Shown piece after piece: positions 1 to 8,886 of a stretch of DNA of 64,000 bases. Under the pieces are notes generated by a model. The model had not been told where the DNA came from. It saw only the letters and a list, made by a program, of their open reading frames with translations, and made no database searches. Origin of the DNA: an uncultured Bacteroides sp. (GTDB lineage Bacteria; Bacteroidota; Bacteroidia; Bacteroidales; Bacteroidaceae); contig USLU01000003.1 in NCBI GenBank assembly GCA_900555635.1, positions 62,001 to 126,000 on the forward strand, in the 5' to 3' direction. Made by a program: the position numbers and the translations under genes. Within the stretch, counting starts at the first letter, position 1, and each line of letters begins with the position of its first letter.

Positions 1-235
1 AGTACCCCTCCCTCCCCATCTTATAGCCCTGTAACAAGGTAATTCCGTAAAATAAGTGAAGTCTCTTTTTCTCCCTTGCGGTCTTTTTCTTTCAGGCTTA
101 CTACCTTTTCTTTTCGTTGGCATAGAGCTGAGAAGTTATAGGCAGGGAAAAAAGAAAAGATAACTAAGAAATATAATGTTCAGTTTAGCTCATTTCTTAC
201 GCAAAAAAAGCGCATATAAAACTGCCAAACAACAT

Positions 236-299
236 ATATGTTACACCAAGAAAACGATATGTAACATTAAGGAAAGTCATGTAACATAGATATGTAACA
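236..299. promoter_or_regulatory. Cluster of ATGTAACA repeats, possible operator
   Basis: The word ATGTAACA occurs at 259-266, 279-286 and 292-299. A related inverted form (ATATGTTACA) lies at 236-245. The cluster ends about 40 bases before the -7-like box of the SusC operon, where an activator of a Bacteroides PUL would be expected to bind. The repeats are seen in the sequence; binding by a regulator is inferred. Confidence 0.35.
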
Positions 300-338
300 C
301 GGGATACATTACAGCAATAGTCTTTCAACAGAATAAAG

Positions 339-346
339 TAAATTTG
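339..346 (+). promoter_or_regulatory. Candidate -7 box of the first SusC operon
   Basis: TAAATTTG matches the Bacteroides -7 consensus TAnnTTTG exactly. No TTTG lies at the usual 19-21 base spacing upstream, which would fit an activator-dependent promoter. Transcription starting here would give a leader of about 245 bases. Confidence 0.35.
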
Positions 347-597
347 TACCAAAGCAATAACAACAATACTTCGGTAAGAATTTGCTGGGATATAGGTTAT
401 TAACGAACTATAGCCCATTTTAAAAAGTGAATTTTGCAAAAAGAAATGTTCAGATTAGGCGGTTTAAAGGGTTCTGTACGCCTATTTCGGACATTAAAAT
501 ATTAAGATAACAGAGCCCTCCTTAAATCAAATACCAACATTGCAAAAGATCCCTGCAATGCAAATATGGTAAAACATCGGATCAAGATTCAAACAAC

Positions 598-3500
598 ATG
601 TGTATTAAAACTATTAAATCATGGCTCGCAAGCGCATTGTTCGTATTGTTTGCCAGTGGTGCCCCGGGGTTTGTATGTGGAGGTGGCAACATTGCCATTG
701 CGCAAACACAGTACATCACAGGTACGGTTGTTGATGATTTTGGCGAACCAATTATCGGCGCCAATATCCGCGTAAAAGGTACTACCAAGGGAACGATTAC
801 CGACATCGACGGTAAATTCTCCTTGGATGTAGCTCCAGGTCAAACCCTTGAAGTCAGCTTCGTGGGCTTTTCCACCCAGACGGTGGCTGCTGCTTCGGGT
901 ATGAAAATCCTTCTAAAGGAAGACACACAGTCACTGGACGACGTAGTGGTTGTGGGTTATGGCGTACAGAAAAAGAAACTTGTCACCGGTGCCACGGTGC
1001 AGGTGAAAGGCGATGACATTCAGAAACTCTCCACCACCTCGGCATTGACAGCCATGCAGAGTCAGTCTCCCGGTGTCACTATTATGCAAAAGAATGGTCA
1101 GGCAGGCGAAGGCTTCAAGGTGAACATCCGCGGTTTGGGTACTACGGGTAATTCGGACCCGTTGTACGTAATCGACGGCGTTGCCGGCGGTAACCTGAAC
1201 GACTTCTACCCCGCCGACATCGAATCCATCGATGTGTTGAAAGATGCCGCTTCTGCAGCCATCTACGGTGCCCGTGCCGCCAACGGTGTAATCCTTATTA
1301 CCACCAAGCAGGGCAAGTCCGGCAAGCTGCAAATATCCTATGACGGATACTACGGCCAACAATACTTATATAAGGCTCCCGACGTTCTGAATGCCCAGGA
1401 ATACATCTACAGCCGTCAGCTTCGCGAGTTCAACGGCGGTGCTGCCGTGCCCGAGTGGCAGGCAAAGCTCCCCGCAGCCATCTATGAAAGCCTCTTCGAT
1501 GCGGATGGAAACGTTAAGAAGAACGGTTGGAAGGGAACGAACTGGATTGACGAGTCCTATCACAAAGGTGCCGTAACCCAGAACCACTCCATCAACCTGA
1601 TGGGCGGTTCAGACGCATCGAAGTTCTCCTTCGGCTTCTCCTACACCGGACAAGACGGTATCTTGGGTGGTGAAAACCAGTCGCAATTCGACCGCTATAA
1701 CATCCGCTTGAATTCCTCGCACACCCTGCTCCGTTCCAAGAACAACTCCTACGATGTAATTACCATAGGCGAGAACGTGAACATCGGACATGGCAGCAAG
1801 ACAGGTATCTCCCAGGGGAGCATGTATTGGAACAATGTACACGATTTATTGAACGCCAATCCGCTACTCCCCGTTCGCGATGCCAACGGAAACTACTACA
1901 CCAACGCCGAAATGTCGGCCGACGGGTGGACACTGGGTGCCGCCATCAACCCGCTGGCCATTGCCAACACCACCAGCCAAGGATTGAACGAAAGTAACAA
2001 CTGGAACGTGAACGCCAGCGCCTACCTGGAAATACAGCCCATACGAAACTTGATTTACAAGTCACAGTTCAGCTACCGCTTTGGCAACAGTTCTTATCGT
2101 ACCATGACCAGAGTCCACAGCTCAGGTACAAACGTGGCCACCCAGGACAACGCCTCCCAATCGACGGATTCTTGGTCGAACATCTCATTTGAAAACACTT
2201 TGAGTTACAAATTTAACATCAACAGGCACAACATGGACGTCGTAGTGGGGCAGACCATCGAACAAAACAAGTTCGGCGAACACCTTGAAGCCAATGGTAA
2301 CAACCTGCTTTTCGGTGACAGCTGGGACCATGCATACTTGGACAATGCGCAAATCAAGAAACTGGCTGACGTCAGCGTAGGCGGTCATCCTGCATACGAC
2401 AGTTCTCTGGCTTCCTTCTTCGGACGTGTCAATTACAACTTCAACGAAAAATACATGTTGCAAGCCACAGTTCGCGCCGACGGTTCTTCAAATTTTGCCA
2501 GAGGTCAGCGCTGGGGTATCTTCCCCTCCGCATCAGCAGGTTGGGTAGTGACCAACGAAGAATTCATGGAACCCGTCAGAGGCTACATGGATTTCCTCAA
2601 AATCCGTGCATCTTGGGGACAGAACGGTAACTGCAACATTCCCAACTTCCAATACTTGACACAAGTGGGATTCAACGATTCTGATGCCTATTACTTCGGC
2701 GTGGGCAACCACGAAGAAGCCACCACCGGCGGTTCGTTCAACGTACTGGGCAATCCCAAACTGACTTGGGAGACTTCCGAGCAGCTGAACATCGGTATCG
2801 ACGCCCGCTTCCTGGACAGCCGTTTGGGACTAGCTTTCGACTGGTATAAGAAAAGCACAAAAGACTGGTTGGTTCGCGCTCCGATTTTGGGTGTATATGG
2901 TATCGGCGCTCCCTACATCAACGGTGGTAATGTAGACAATAAGGGTATCGAACTCTCTCTCAGCTGGAACGACCAACTCAAGAACGGTCTGCGCTACGGC
3001 ATTACCGCCAACATGTCCTACAACAAGAACGAAGTGACCAAGCTGGCCAACGCCGAAGGCATCATTCACGGCCCCGGAGCCGTTTGGCACCAGCTCGAAG
3101 GCGAAGTATACCGTGCACAGATAGGCAAACCCATCGGCTTTTTCTACGGTTTCGACACGAACGGCGTGTTTCAGAACGGCGAACAGATTCGCCAGTTTTC
3201 CGAGAAGTATGAGGACAAACTTCATGGTGGAAACGACAAGCTGAAACCGGGTGACATCATCTACCGCGACGTAACCGGTGACGGCGTAATCGATGACAAC
3301 GACCGCACCATGATTGGCGACCCTCACCCCGATGTAACCATGGGTTTGAACATCAACCTCGGCTACAAGGGCTTCGACTTCTCTGTAACCGGTGCGGGAG
3401 CCTTCGGACAACAGATTCTACGCACTTGGGCAAACCAGGACTTCCTCACGGAGAACCTCAATAAGAAGATTGTCTATGGCTCTTGGAAGGGCGAAGGCAC

Positions 3501-3831
3501 TAGCAATAAACTCCCCCTTTTCGATGGTTTTGACACTCCGAACTGGAAATACATGTCGGCAGCCATGCTCGAAGACGGCGACTACTTCAAGATTCAGAAC
3601 GTGACTATCGGTTACGACTTCAAGCGTCTGTGGAAGTCTTGTCCGCTCCAGCAGCTCCGGGTTTATGTGGCAGCCAACAACCTTTACACCTTTACCAAGT
3701 ACACCGGTATGGATCCGGAAATCGGTTCCAATGGTGGAGCGAGTGATGACTACTCCTGGGCAGGCGGTATAGATACGGGTGTTTATCCTTCATCCCGCAC
3801 CTACTTGGTTGGTGTAAATCTTAAGTTCTAA
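598..3831 (+). CDS. SusC/RagA-family TonB-dependent outer-membrane transporter
   Basis: This 1077-residue protein would form the TonB-dependent barrel that imports oligosaccharides (or another bound ligand) across the outer membrane as a complex with the SusD partner encoded next. A hydrophobic signal sequence covers about residues 8-35. A carboxypeptidase-regulatory-like beta-sandwich follows at about 40-115 (GTVVDDFGEP, IGANI). Next come a TonB-box-like DDVVVVGYG near 125 and the plug motif AIYGARAANGVILITT near 225. The remainder is a long barrel ending in an aromatic/hydrophobic strand with Phe as last residue (GVNLKF). The ATG at 598 gives a complete signal peptide. SusD starts 20 bases after the stop. 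The ligand cannot be read from the sequence, and no glycosidase is linked on this strand. Confidence 0.93.
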   Translation: MCIKTIKSWLASALFVLFASGAPGFVCGGGNIAIAQTQYITGTVVDDFGEPIIGANIRVKGTTKGTITDIDGKFSLDVAPGQTLEVSFVGFSTQTVAAASGMKILLKEDTQSLDDVVVVGYGVQKKKLVTGATVQVKGDDIQKLSTTSALTAMQSQSPGVTIMQKNGQAGEGFKVNIRGLGTTGNSDPLYVIDGVAGGNLNDFYPADIESIDVLKDAASAAIYGARAANGVILITTKQGKSGKLQISYDGYYGQQYLYKAPDVLNAQEYIYSRQLREFNGGAAVPEWQAKLPAAIYESLFDADGNVKKNGWKGTNWIDESYHKGAVTQNHSINLMGGSDASKFSFGFSYTGQDGILGGENQSQFDRYNIRLNSSHTLLRSKNNSYDVITIGENVNIGHGSKTGISQGSMYWNNVHDLLNANPLLPVRDANGNYYTNAEMSADGWTLGAAINPLAIANTTSQGLNESNNWNVNASAYLEIQPIRNLIYKSQFSYRFGNSSYRTMTRVHSSGTNVATQDNASQSTDSWSNISFENTLSYKFNINRHNMDVVVGQTIEQNKFGEHLEANGNNLLFGDSWDHAYLDNAQIKKLADVSVGGHPAYDSSLASFFGRVNYNFNEKYMLQATVRADGSSNFARGQRWGIFPSASAGWVVTNEEFMEPVRGYMDFLKIRASWGQNGNCNIPNFQYLTQVGFNDSDAYYFGVGNHEEATTGGSFNVLGNPKLTWETSEQLNIGIDARFLDSRLGLAFDWYKKSTKDWLVRAPILGVYGIGAPYINGGNVDNKGIELSLSWNDQLKNGLRYGITANMSYNKNEVTKLANAEGIIHGPGAVWHQLEGEVYRAQIGKPIGFFYGFDTNGVFQNGEQIRQFSEKYEDKLHGGNDKLKPGDIIYRDVTGDGVIDDNDRTMIGDPHPDVTMGLNINLGYKGFDFSVTGAGAFGQQILRTWANQDFLTENLNKKIVYGSWKGEGTSNKLPLFDGFDTPNWKYMSAAMLEDGDYFKIQNVTIGYDFKRLWKSCPLQQLRVYVAANNLYTFTKYTGMDPEIGSNGGASDDYSWAGGIDTGVYPSSRTYLVGVNLKF

Positions 3832-3851
3832 TCACCTTAATATATTATAAT

Positions 3852-5609
3852 ATGAAATTCAATAAATTATTTATACTTGGGATTGCATCCATGCTCACTT
3901 TCTCCGGTTGTGATGACTTCCTCGACTCGCAGGACTACACCGGCAAAAACAGTACCAACTTCCCATCAACGACCGAAGACGTTAACAAAATGGTAGCCGC
4001 TGTTTACAAGTCAACCTTCTACGGTCCCTTTCAGGGCAATAACCTTGAACAGTATTTCTCAGTGGCAAACATCATGTCGGATGACATGTTTGGTGGTGCC
4101 GGAGTCGGCGACCCTTGGTGGCAAGGTCTTGACCACCTGATGTATGCCCAAACTAACCAAATGCAAGATTTGTGGACATATTCCTACGAGGCCATTGCCC
4201 GCGCCAACTCCGCTTTGGCCGTGATAGACAACATTCCGGATGAAGAGACGCGCAACCAGACCAAAGGGGAACTCCTTTTCATGCGTGCTTATAATTACTA
4301 CAACCTGGTGTTGGCCTTCAACAATGTCCCAATCATTGAAAAAGCCCCGGAGACGGTGGAAGAAGCACAGATTGCCCCTGAACAACGCGAAGGCAAGGAA
4401 GTGCTGAAACTTATTGCCGACGACCTCTATGAAGCCTGCGAATGCATGCCGAGCTACCCATACGACGGTTGGAGTAAACTGGCATTCGGTAAGGTGACCC
4501 GTTGGGCGGCCGAAACCCTGCTGGCCCGCGCCTTCCTTTTCTACACGGGTTTCTATGGCGAATCGGAGATGCCCAAGACAGAAGGTTCCATCAATAAGCA
4601 ATATGTAGTAGAGAAACTGGACGATTGCATCAAGAATTCCGGTCACGACCTTTTGAGTGACTACCGCTCACTTTGGGCTTATTCAAACCAATACACAGCC
4701 AAAGATTATGACTTCGTAAAGGATATGACTGAAGCAGGTACCTGCTACAAGGAAGGTAATAAGGAGGTGATCCTTGCCATCAACTTCCAGTATCAACCGG
4801 CATGGTCCGACAAGCTCCACCTGACCAACCAATATGGTCTGTTCTTCGGCATCCGCGCAGACAACAACAATGCGGACGATGAGCGTTTCCATGTGGGCAC
4901 AGCTACCTCCGTTTATCCATTCAGTACCGGCTGGGGCTGCGGCACCGTGGCAACAAACCTCGTGTCAGACTGGAAGAACATCGAACCTGGCGACCCACGC
5001 CGTGATGCTTCCATCCTCGCATTCCCGGCAAGCTTGAAGCCCGAGACCTTCTCCGATGCTTGCGAGCTTACCATGTATCACAACAAGAAGATTCCTTCCG
5101 TACGTTCGGCCGGTGGTAAAAGACTTTCATGGTCGCTCGACCAAATGGGTGCTGACCCAACAGAAACCGGTAACTACCAGGCCTCCAACTGTACGCCTCT
5201 CATCGTCTACCGTTTTGCCGATGTGCTTCTGATGTACTCCGAACTGACACAAGATGCCGCCACGCTGAACCGTGTACGCAATCGTGTTGGTTTGCCCGCC
5301 GTGGCCTATAGCGACCAAGCCCTGCGCAACGAGCGCCGCTGGGAGCTGGCATTCGAAGGAAGCCGTTGGGACGACTTGCGTCGTTGGGGCATTGCCGGTG
5401 AAGCCCTTGCCAAGCAAGCAGGCCAGGTGATGTACAATTGCGGCAAGCCGACCACCATGCCTGAAGCTGGTGGTGGCTACAAGCAACGCTACAATGAAAC
5501 CAAGGGCTTTTATCGCATTCCGAAGTCCCAAATCGACCTTTCAGGTGGCAAATACAAGCAAAATGCCGGATGGGAAGACGATACCAAGACTCAATTTGCA
5601 GGTTATTAA
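3852..5609 (+). CDS. SusD/RagB-family surface lipoprotein
   Basis: This is a 585-residue ligand-binding lid for the SusC transporter encoded just upstream. The signal peptide ends in a lipobox-like FSGC with Cys near residue 20, so the protein is expected to be anchored on the cell surface. The helical tetratricopeptide-like core typical of the family (FMRAYNYYNLVLAFNNVPII) lies near residue 140. The C-terminal family signature RRWELAFEGSRWDDLRRWG lies near 500. The gene is spaced like an operon partner on both sides (20 and 19 bases). Ligand specificity is unknown. Confidence 0.93.
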   Translation: MKFNKLFILGIASMLTFSGCDDFLDSQDYTGKNSTNFPSTTEDVNKMVAAVYKSTFYGPFQGNNLEQYFSVANIMSDDMFGGAGVGDPWWQGLDHLMYAQTNQMQDLWTYSYEAIARANSALAVIDNIPDEETRNQTKGELLFMRAYNYYNLVLAFNNVPIIEKAPETVEEAQIAPEQREGKEVLKLIADDLYEACECMPSYPYDGWSKLAFGKVTRWAAETLLARAFLFYTGFYGESEMPKTEGSINKQYVVEKLDDCIKNSGHDLLSDYRSLWAYSNQYTAKDYDFVKDMTEAGTCYKEGNKEVILAINFQYQPAWSDKLHLTNQYGLFFGIRADNNNADDERFHVGTATSVYPFSTGWGCGTVATNLVSDWKNIEPGDPRRDASILAFPASLKPETFSDACELTMYHNKKIPSVRSAGGKRLSWSLDQMGADPTETGNYQASNCTPLIVYRFADVLLMYSELTQDAATLNRVRNRVGLPAVAYSDQALRNERRWELAFEGSRWDDLRRWGIAGEALAKQAGQVMYNCGKPTTMPEAGGGYKQRYNETKGFYRIPKSQIDLSGGKYKQNAGWEDDTKTQFAGY

Positions 5610-5628
5610 TTCTTAATAGGTAGATAAT

Positions 5629-6339
5629 ATGAAAAAGATAATGCTATCATTGGCAACTGTATTGGCTTTCGCATTCACCGCTTGTGACCCTGTTGAAGAC
5701 TTTACAAAGAATACAGCTTCCAATTATTCAGAAGAACAAATAGATGCCACCCTCATACAGAATGGTGGTGACAACCTTGTAGAGGTGACTGTACACAGCA
5801 ATGCCACCGCACAGATATCGAACGGCAAGCAGAACTTTAAGGCCAACTATGCCAAAGTGGTGATGCGCGAAATAGGCGAGAACTTCATCTACATCAAGCT
5901 TTTCAACGCCAACGGTTCTATTACCGAACGTCAGTATCCCATCGAAGTTACCAACATGAAGTATGAGTTACCAGTTCTTGAAACCATCATCTGGCAGGGC
6001 GAACAGTCTTGCGGCGGTTGGGACGGTGCCGGTCTCCGCTTCAGCGACACCGAAGGTAAGGGACTACCGACTTTGAGCGATGACACTTACGACTGGATGG
6101 TAGGCAAGAAACTGAGCCTGGACATCAAAGCCGTGAATGGTGATGGTACTACTATCCGTGTGACAAACGGGCACTGGAGCAAAGAATATGTTTCTGATAC
6201 CCCTGTCACTCCCGGAAAGTTCCAGTTTGAATTCACTCAGGAAATGTGCGACCAATGTAAGAAGGGCGGTGAAGGGAGAGATTTATTGTTCGTAAGTAAC
6301 AACGGCCTTACCATCACCAAGTTCTACTTCGAACTGTAA
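5629..6339 (+). CDS. Putative surface glycan-binding lipoprotein
   Basis: This 236-residue lipoprotein is the third gene of the SusC/SusD operon. The signal peptide ends in FTAC (Cys near residue 19). The N-terminal half looks like a small beta-sandwich. The C-terminal half (about 115-236) begins LETIIWQGEQ and ends in GLTITKFYFEL. That pattern resembles the jelly-roll binding domains at the C-terminus of many Bacteroides surface glycan-binding proteins, though I identify it only by pattern. The gene lies 19 bases after SusD and before a strong terminator, so it is the last gene of the unit. It has no catalytic motif. A role in ligand capture is inferred from position, length and lipidation. 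Confidence 0.6.
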   Translation: MKKIMLSLATVLAFAFTACDPVEDFTKNTASNYSEEQIDATLIQNGGDNLVEVTVHSNATAQISNGKQNFKANYAKVVMREIGENFIYIKLFNANGSITERQYPIEVTNMKYELPVLETIIWQGEQSCGGWDGAGLRFSDTEGKGLPTLSDDTYDWMVGKKLSLDIKAVNGDGTTIRVTNGHWSKEYVSDTPVTPGKFQFEFTQEMCDQCKKGGEGRDLLFVSNNGLTITKFYFEL

Positions 6340-6445
6340 AACAGCTTCTACCCCTAAGAGAAAGATACAAATTATGTGAACTGCACAAGCGGGAAGGCAT
6401 GGAATTGGTCTATTTAGGGGTACATTAATAGGGATTAGTTTTTAT

Positions 6446-6490
6446 AAGACCATGTCAGAAAGGAAAATAACCTTTTGACATGGTCTTTTT
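6446..6490. terminator. Bidirectional terminator between convergent operons
   Basis: AAGACCATGTCA (6446-6457) pairs perfectly with TGACATGGTCTT (6476-6487), and the stem is followed by a T run. The hairpin lies between the plus-strand SusC operon and the end of the minus-strand GH144 gene, so it can serve both. Confidence 0.85.
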
Positions 6491-6499
6491 AATAGATAT

Positions 6500-7831
6500 C
6501 TATTTAGTCGTTGAAAAACCTAACTTGGTTAATCCCTGTTGTACATCGGGATGACTCATGAAAAGTTTCCAAAGCAGTCCGGTACGGTAGTTCTCTATCA
6601 TTACAGCTATCGGACCTTGGTCGATGGCGAGGTAACGTTGCGGGTACCAGTTATCTGTTTCGCTGAAAGCGTCGTAGAAACCGTAAGGACCAAATACTTT
6701 GTTACCCATCTCGTAGAGGTGACGCATTACTTGCATGGACTCCTCCGGCGTATAAACGATAGAAGAGAGGGCGGCAGTGGGGGAGATAACACCTTGGTCA
6801 TCACGCTCATTGGGAGCGTGGGCGGCATAGCCGTTTACGGAATAACTTGCTGTAAGTCCCCAACAATCTGGACCGAATCCTTTGTACTTCTTCGGGTTAC
6901 GTACGCAATAAGCACGGTTGACAAGTGTTAAGTTACGCATTTCATCGAAATAGCTATTGCAATATTCATCTTTCAATCCGGTAGGATTAAGACCTAAGAA
7001 AGAATAGTGTGCCCAGAAAAGCGGACCGGCTTTTGTGCCTTGATAGCGCAGATGCAATTCGATATCTTCTACTTTGTGCGGCTCTACAATAGCTCCGTTT
7101 TCTGCCCATCCCTCGTGATAAACAGTAGCGGGAACGCCATGGGTAGGTGATGCAGCGGCAAGAATGTACATAATGAGGCATTCGTTGTAGCCATGAACGG
7201 GGAAGTTCATTTCCCATCCATACTCAGGACTCCAATGCCAATAGAGAACATTCTGGTCGTTCTGACGATAGAAATTCCAGTCCACTTCGCGCCACAACTT
7301 GTCGATGCGGGCTGCGAGGGCTTGCTCTTGTTCGTTACCTTTTACATAATATTGGTGTACGGCAAGAAGAGCTTGCATGATGAAAGAGGTTTCCACTAAG
7401 TCACCACCATTGTCTTTTTTGCCAAAAGGTTTCACTTTGCCTGTGTCACCGTGCCACCAGTGCGGGTATGCTCCATGAAAACGGTCGGCTGTTTCGAGGA
7501 AAGTAATAATCTTCTCCATGCGTGCCAGGCCTTCTTCGCGCGTTACATAACCGCGGTCGATACCTGCAAGAACTGCCATGATACCGAAACCACTACCACC
7601 GGAAGTTACTACATTCTGGTCGTTTTCTGGATAGATACCATCGATGTGGATGCGTTCGCGTGCCAGTCCGCTATTGGGCTCGGCTCCGTCCCAAAAGTAA
7701 TTGAAAGTCCGGCGTTGAACAGTATCCAATAAAGCGTCGTCACTCAACTGTTCCGACTTTTCCGCAGGACTTTTACATTGTGTAAAGCCTAACAGCAGGG
7801 TAAGCAATATTAAACTATACTTTATTCTCAT
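6500..7831 (-). CDS. GH144-family endo-beta-1,2-glucanase-like lipoprotein (copy A)
   Basis: This 443-residue protein belongs to the glucoamylase-like (alpha/alpha)6-barrel family now classed as GH144, whose characterised members are endo-beta-1,2-glucanases. The signal peptide ends in GFTQC (Cys 19), so it is a lipoprotein. Family-typical stretches are RRTFNYFWDGAEPNSGLARER near 40, SGGSGFGIMA near 77, AYPHWWHGDTGK near 120, WHWSPEYGWEMN near 200 and the late GPYGFYDAFSETDNWYP near 380. The likely role is to cut glucan into short oligosaccharides for the linked GH3 enzyme. A close paralogue lies at 18351-19682; by hand, about 82% of the first 100 residues are identical. Substrate comes from family knowledge, not from direct evidence here. 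Confidence 0.85.
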   Translation of the reverse strand: MRIKYSLILLTLLLGFTQCKSPAEKSEQLSDDALLDTVQRRTFNYFWDGAEPNSGLARERIHIDGIYPENDQNVVTSGGSGFGIMAVLAGIDRGYVTREEGLARMEKIITFLETADRFHGAYPHWWHGDTGKVKPFGKKDNGGDLVETSFIMQALLAVHQYYVKGNEQEQALAARIDKLWREVDWNFYRQNDQNVLYWHWSPEYGWEMNFPVHGYNECLIMYILAAASPTHGVPATVYHEGWAENGAIVEPHKVEDIELHLRYQGTKAGPLFWAHYSFLGLNPTGLKDEYCNSYFDEMRNLTLVNRAYCVRNPKKYKGFGPDCWGLTASYSVNGYAAHAPNERDDQGVISPTAALSSIVYTPEESMQVMRHLYEMGNKVFGPYGFYDAFSETDNWYPQRYLAIDQGPIAVMIENYRTGLLWKLFMSHPDVQQGLTKLGFSTTK

Positions 7832-7884
7832 ATCATTTCTACATTATCTGTTTTACCTAAATTTACCTATTTGTTTGACTCACA

Positions 7885-8763
7885 TTACTTACCTTTTTCA
7901 CCAATCGTTAGGTTGACAAGTACCGGCAGATGGTCGGAAAGGCATACTTTATCGGGAGTATCTTGAATTACACGGTAGCGATCTACTTTCGCATCATCCG
8001 TTACGAAAACATAATCCAGCATCACACGTTCTTCCAGCGGCAAACGGAAGAAATCGTGGAAAGACCAAGACGGCCCGTATGATATGGCAGCTACTTCAGC
8101 GGCATTCTTCATTCCACCTGCTTCCAATACCTTGAGCGGTTCTTCGCCTGATGTACAGTTAAAGTCACCTGTTACGAATGCAGGCATGCCCGGTGCTAAT
8201 TCTTTGATTTTGTTCAGGACAAGTTGGATGCCTTCCTTGCGAGCTACCACTCCGTCGTTGTCGAGGTGGGTATTAAAGAATGCAAGTTTTTTTCCATTGC
8301 TCTTCTCTTGCAAGATGGCCCAAGTTGCTATACGGTTGTATGAGGCATCCCAACCTCTTACGCCGATACTGTCGGGGTGTTCGCTGAGGGCGAAATTACC
8401 GGAATCTACTAAGTCGAAACGTGCGGTATTGAAGAATACGGGGCAATATTCGCCTGCTTCTTTCCCGTCGTCACGACCTACACCTATGGCGGTATATTGC
8501 GGAAGTCCCTGCTTCAGGTCTTCCATTTGATTGTGGCATACCTCCTGCATACCCAGCAGATCGGGTTGGTAGTAGGTAATCATTTTGCAGACATCGTCTT
8601 TGCGGTATTTCCAGTTGTTGGCACTGTCCGATGGGGCATCCAGACGGATGTTGAAGGTCATTACTTCTAGTGGCTGTTCGCTTTGTGCGGGTTTACATCC
8701 GGTGAGGAGAAACAGACCGCATGCACAGAATAGCAGGGATTTATATATATTGATGTGTTTCAT
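7885..8763 (-). CDS. Endonuclease/exonuclease/phosphatase-family lipoprotein
   Basis: This predicted Mg-dependent phosphoesterase of the EEP fold has about 292 residues from the ATG at 8763. A GTG 24 bases upstream would place the N-terminus in an intergenic repeat and in front of a normal lipoprotein signal peptide (LLTGC), so the ATG is preferred. The catalytic set is complete: MTFNIRLD (Asn), GMQEV (metal Glu), NTHLD (His), TGDFNC (Asp/Asn) and SDHLPV (Asp-His) near the C-terminus. It sits between the GH144 and GH3 genes of copy A and is absent from copy B. The substrate is unknown. Removal of phospho-substituents such as phosphoglycerol from glucan is a possibility inferred only from context. 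Confidence 0.82.
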   Translation of the reverse strand: MKHINIYKSLLFCACGLFLLTGCKPAQSEQPLEVMTFNIRLDAPSDSANNWKYRKDDVCKMITYYQPDLLGMQEVCHNQMEDLKQGLPQYTAIGVGRDDGKEAGEYCPVFFNTARFDLVDSGNFALSEHPDSIGVRGWDASYNRIATWAILQEKSNGKKLAFFNTHLDNDGVVARKEGIQLVLNKIKELAPGMPAFVTGDFNCTSGEEPLKVLEAGGMKNAAEVAAISYGPSWSFHDFFRLPLEERVMLDYVFVTDDAKVDRYRVIQDTPDKVCLSDHLPVLVNLTIGEKGK

Positions 8764-8781
8764 GGTGTCAAAAGTGTTTTT

Positions 8782-8868
8782 CACCACAGATTACACAGAT
8801 TTTCGCAGATTATTTATAATAATCAATTAGTTAATTTCAATCTGTGTGAATCTGTGTAATCTGTGGTG
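8782..8868. repeat. 20-bp perfect inverted repeat (REP/MITE-like) in intergenic space
   Basis: The bases at 8782-8801, which begin CACCACAGATT, are the exact reverse complement of those at 8849-8868. Internal CAGATT/AATCTG words give further pairing. The element fills nearly all of the gap between the GH3 and EEP genes. It resembles short palindromic elements that are widespread in bacterial genomes, and it would form a stem in the operon mRNA. Confidence 0.75.
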
Positions 8869-8886
8869 AGTTTTGATATGCCTTTG

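Larger units (their letters stand above)
1..597. other. Intergenic region upstream of the first SusC gene
   Basis: No convincing gene is visible here. The longest open frame, on the minus strand at 197-439, has no family features and overlaps a repeat-rich regulatory-looking stretch. The region carries a cluster of ATGTAACA-like words near 236-299 and a -7-like promoter box at 339-346. It is probably the control region of the plus-strand SusC operon. Whatever lies left of base 1 is unknown. Confidence 0.6.

Noticed and set aside
197..439. Open frame of 80 codons on the minus strand
   Set aside because: It overlaps the ATGTAACA repeats and a promoter-like box, has no signal or family pattern, and base composition is that of intergenic DNA.
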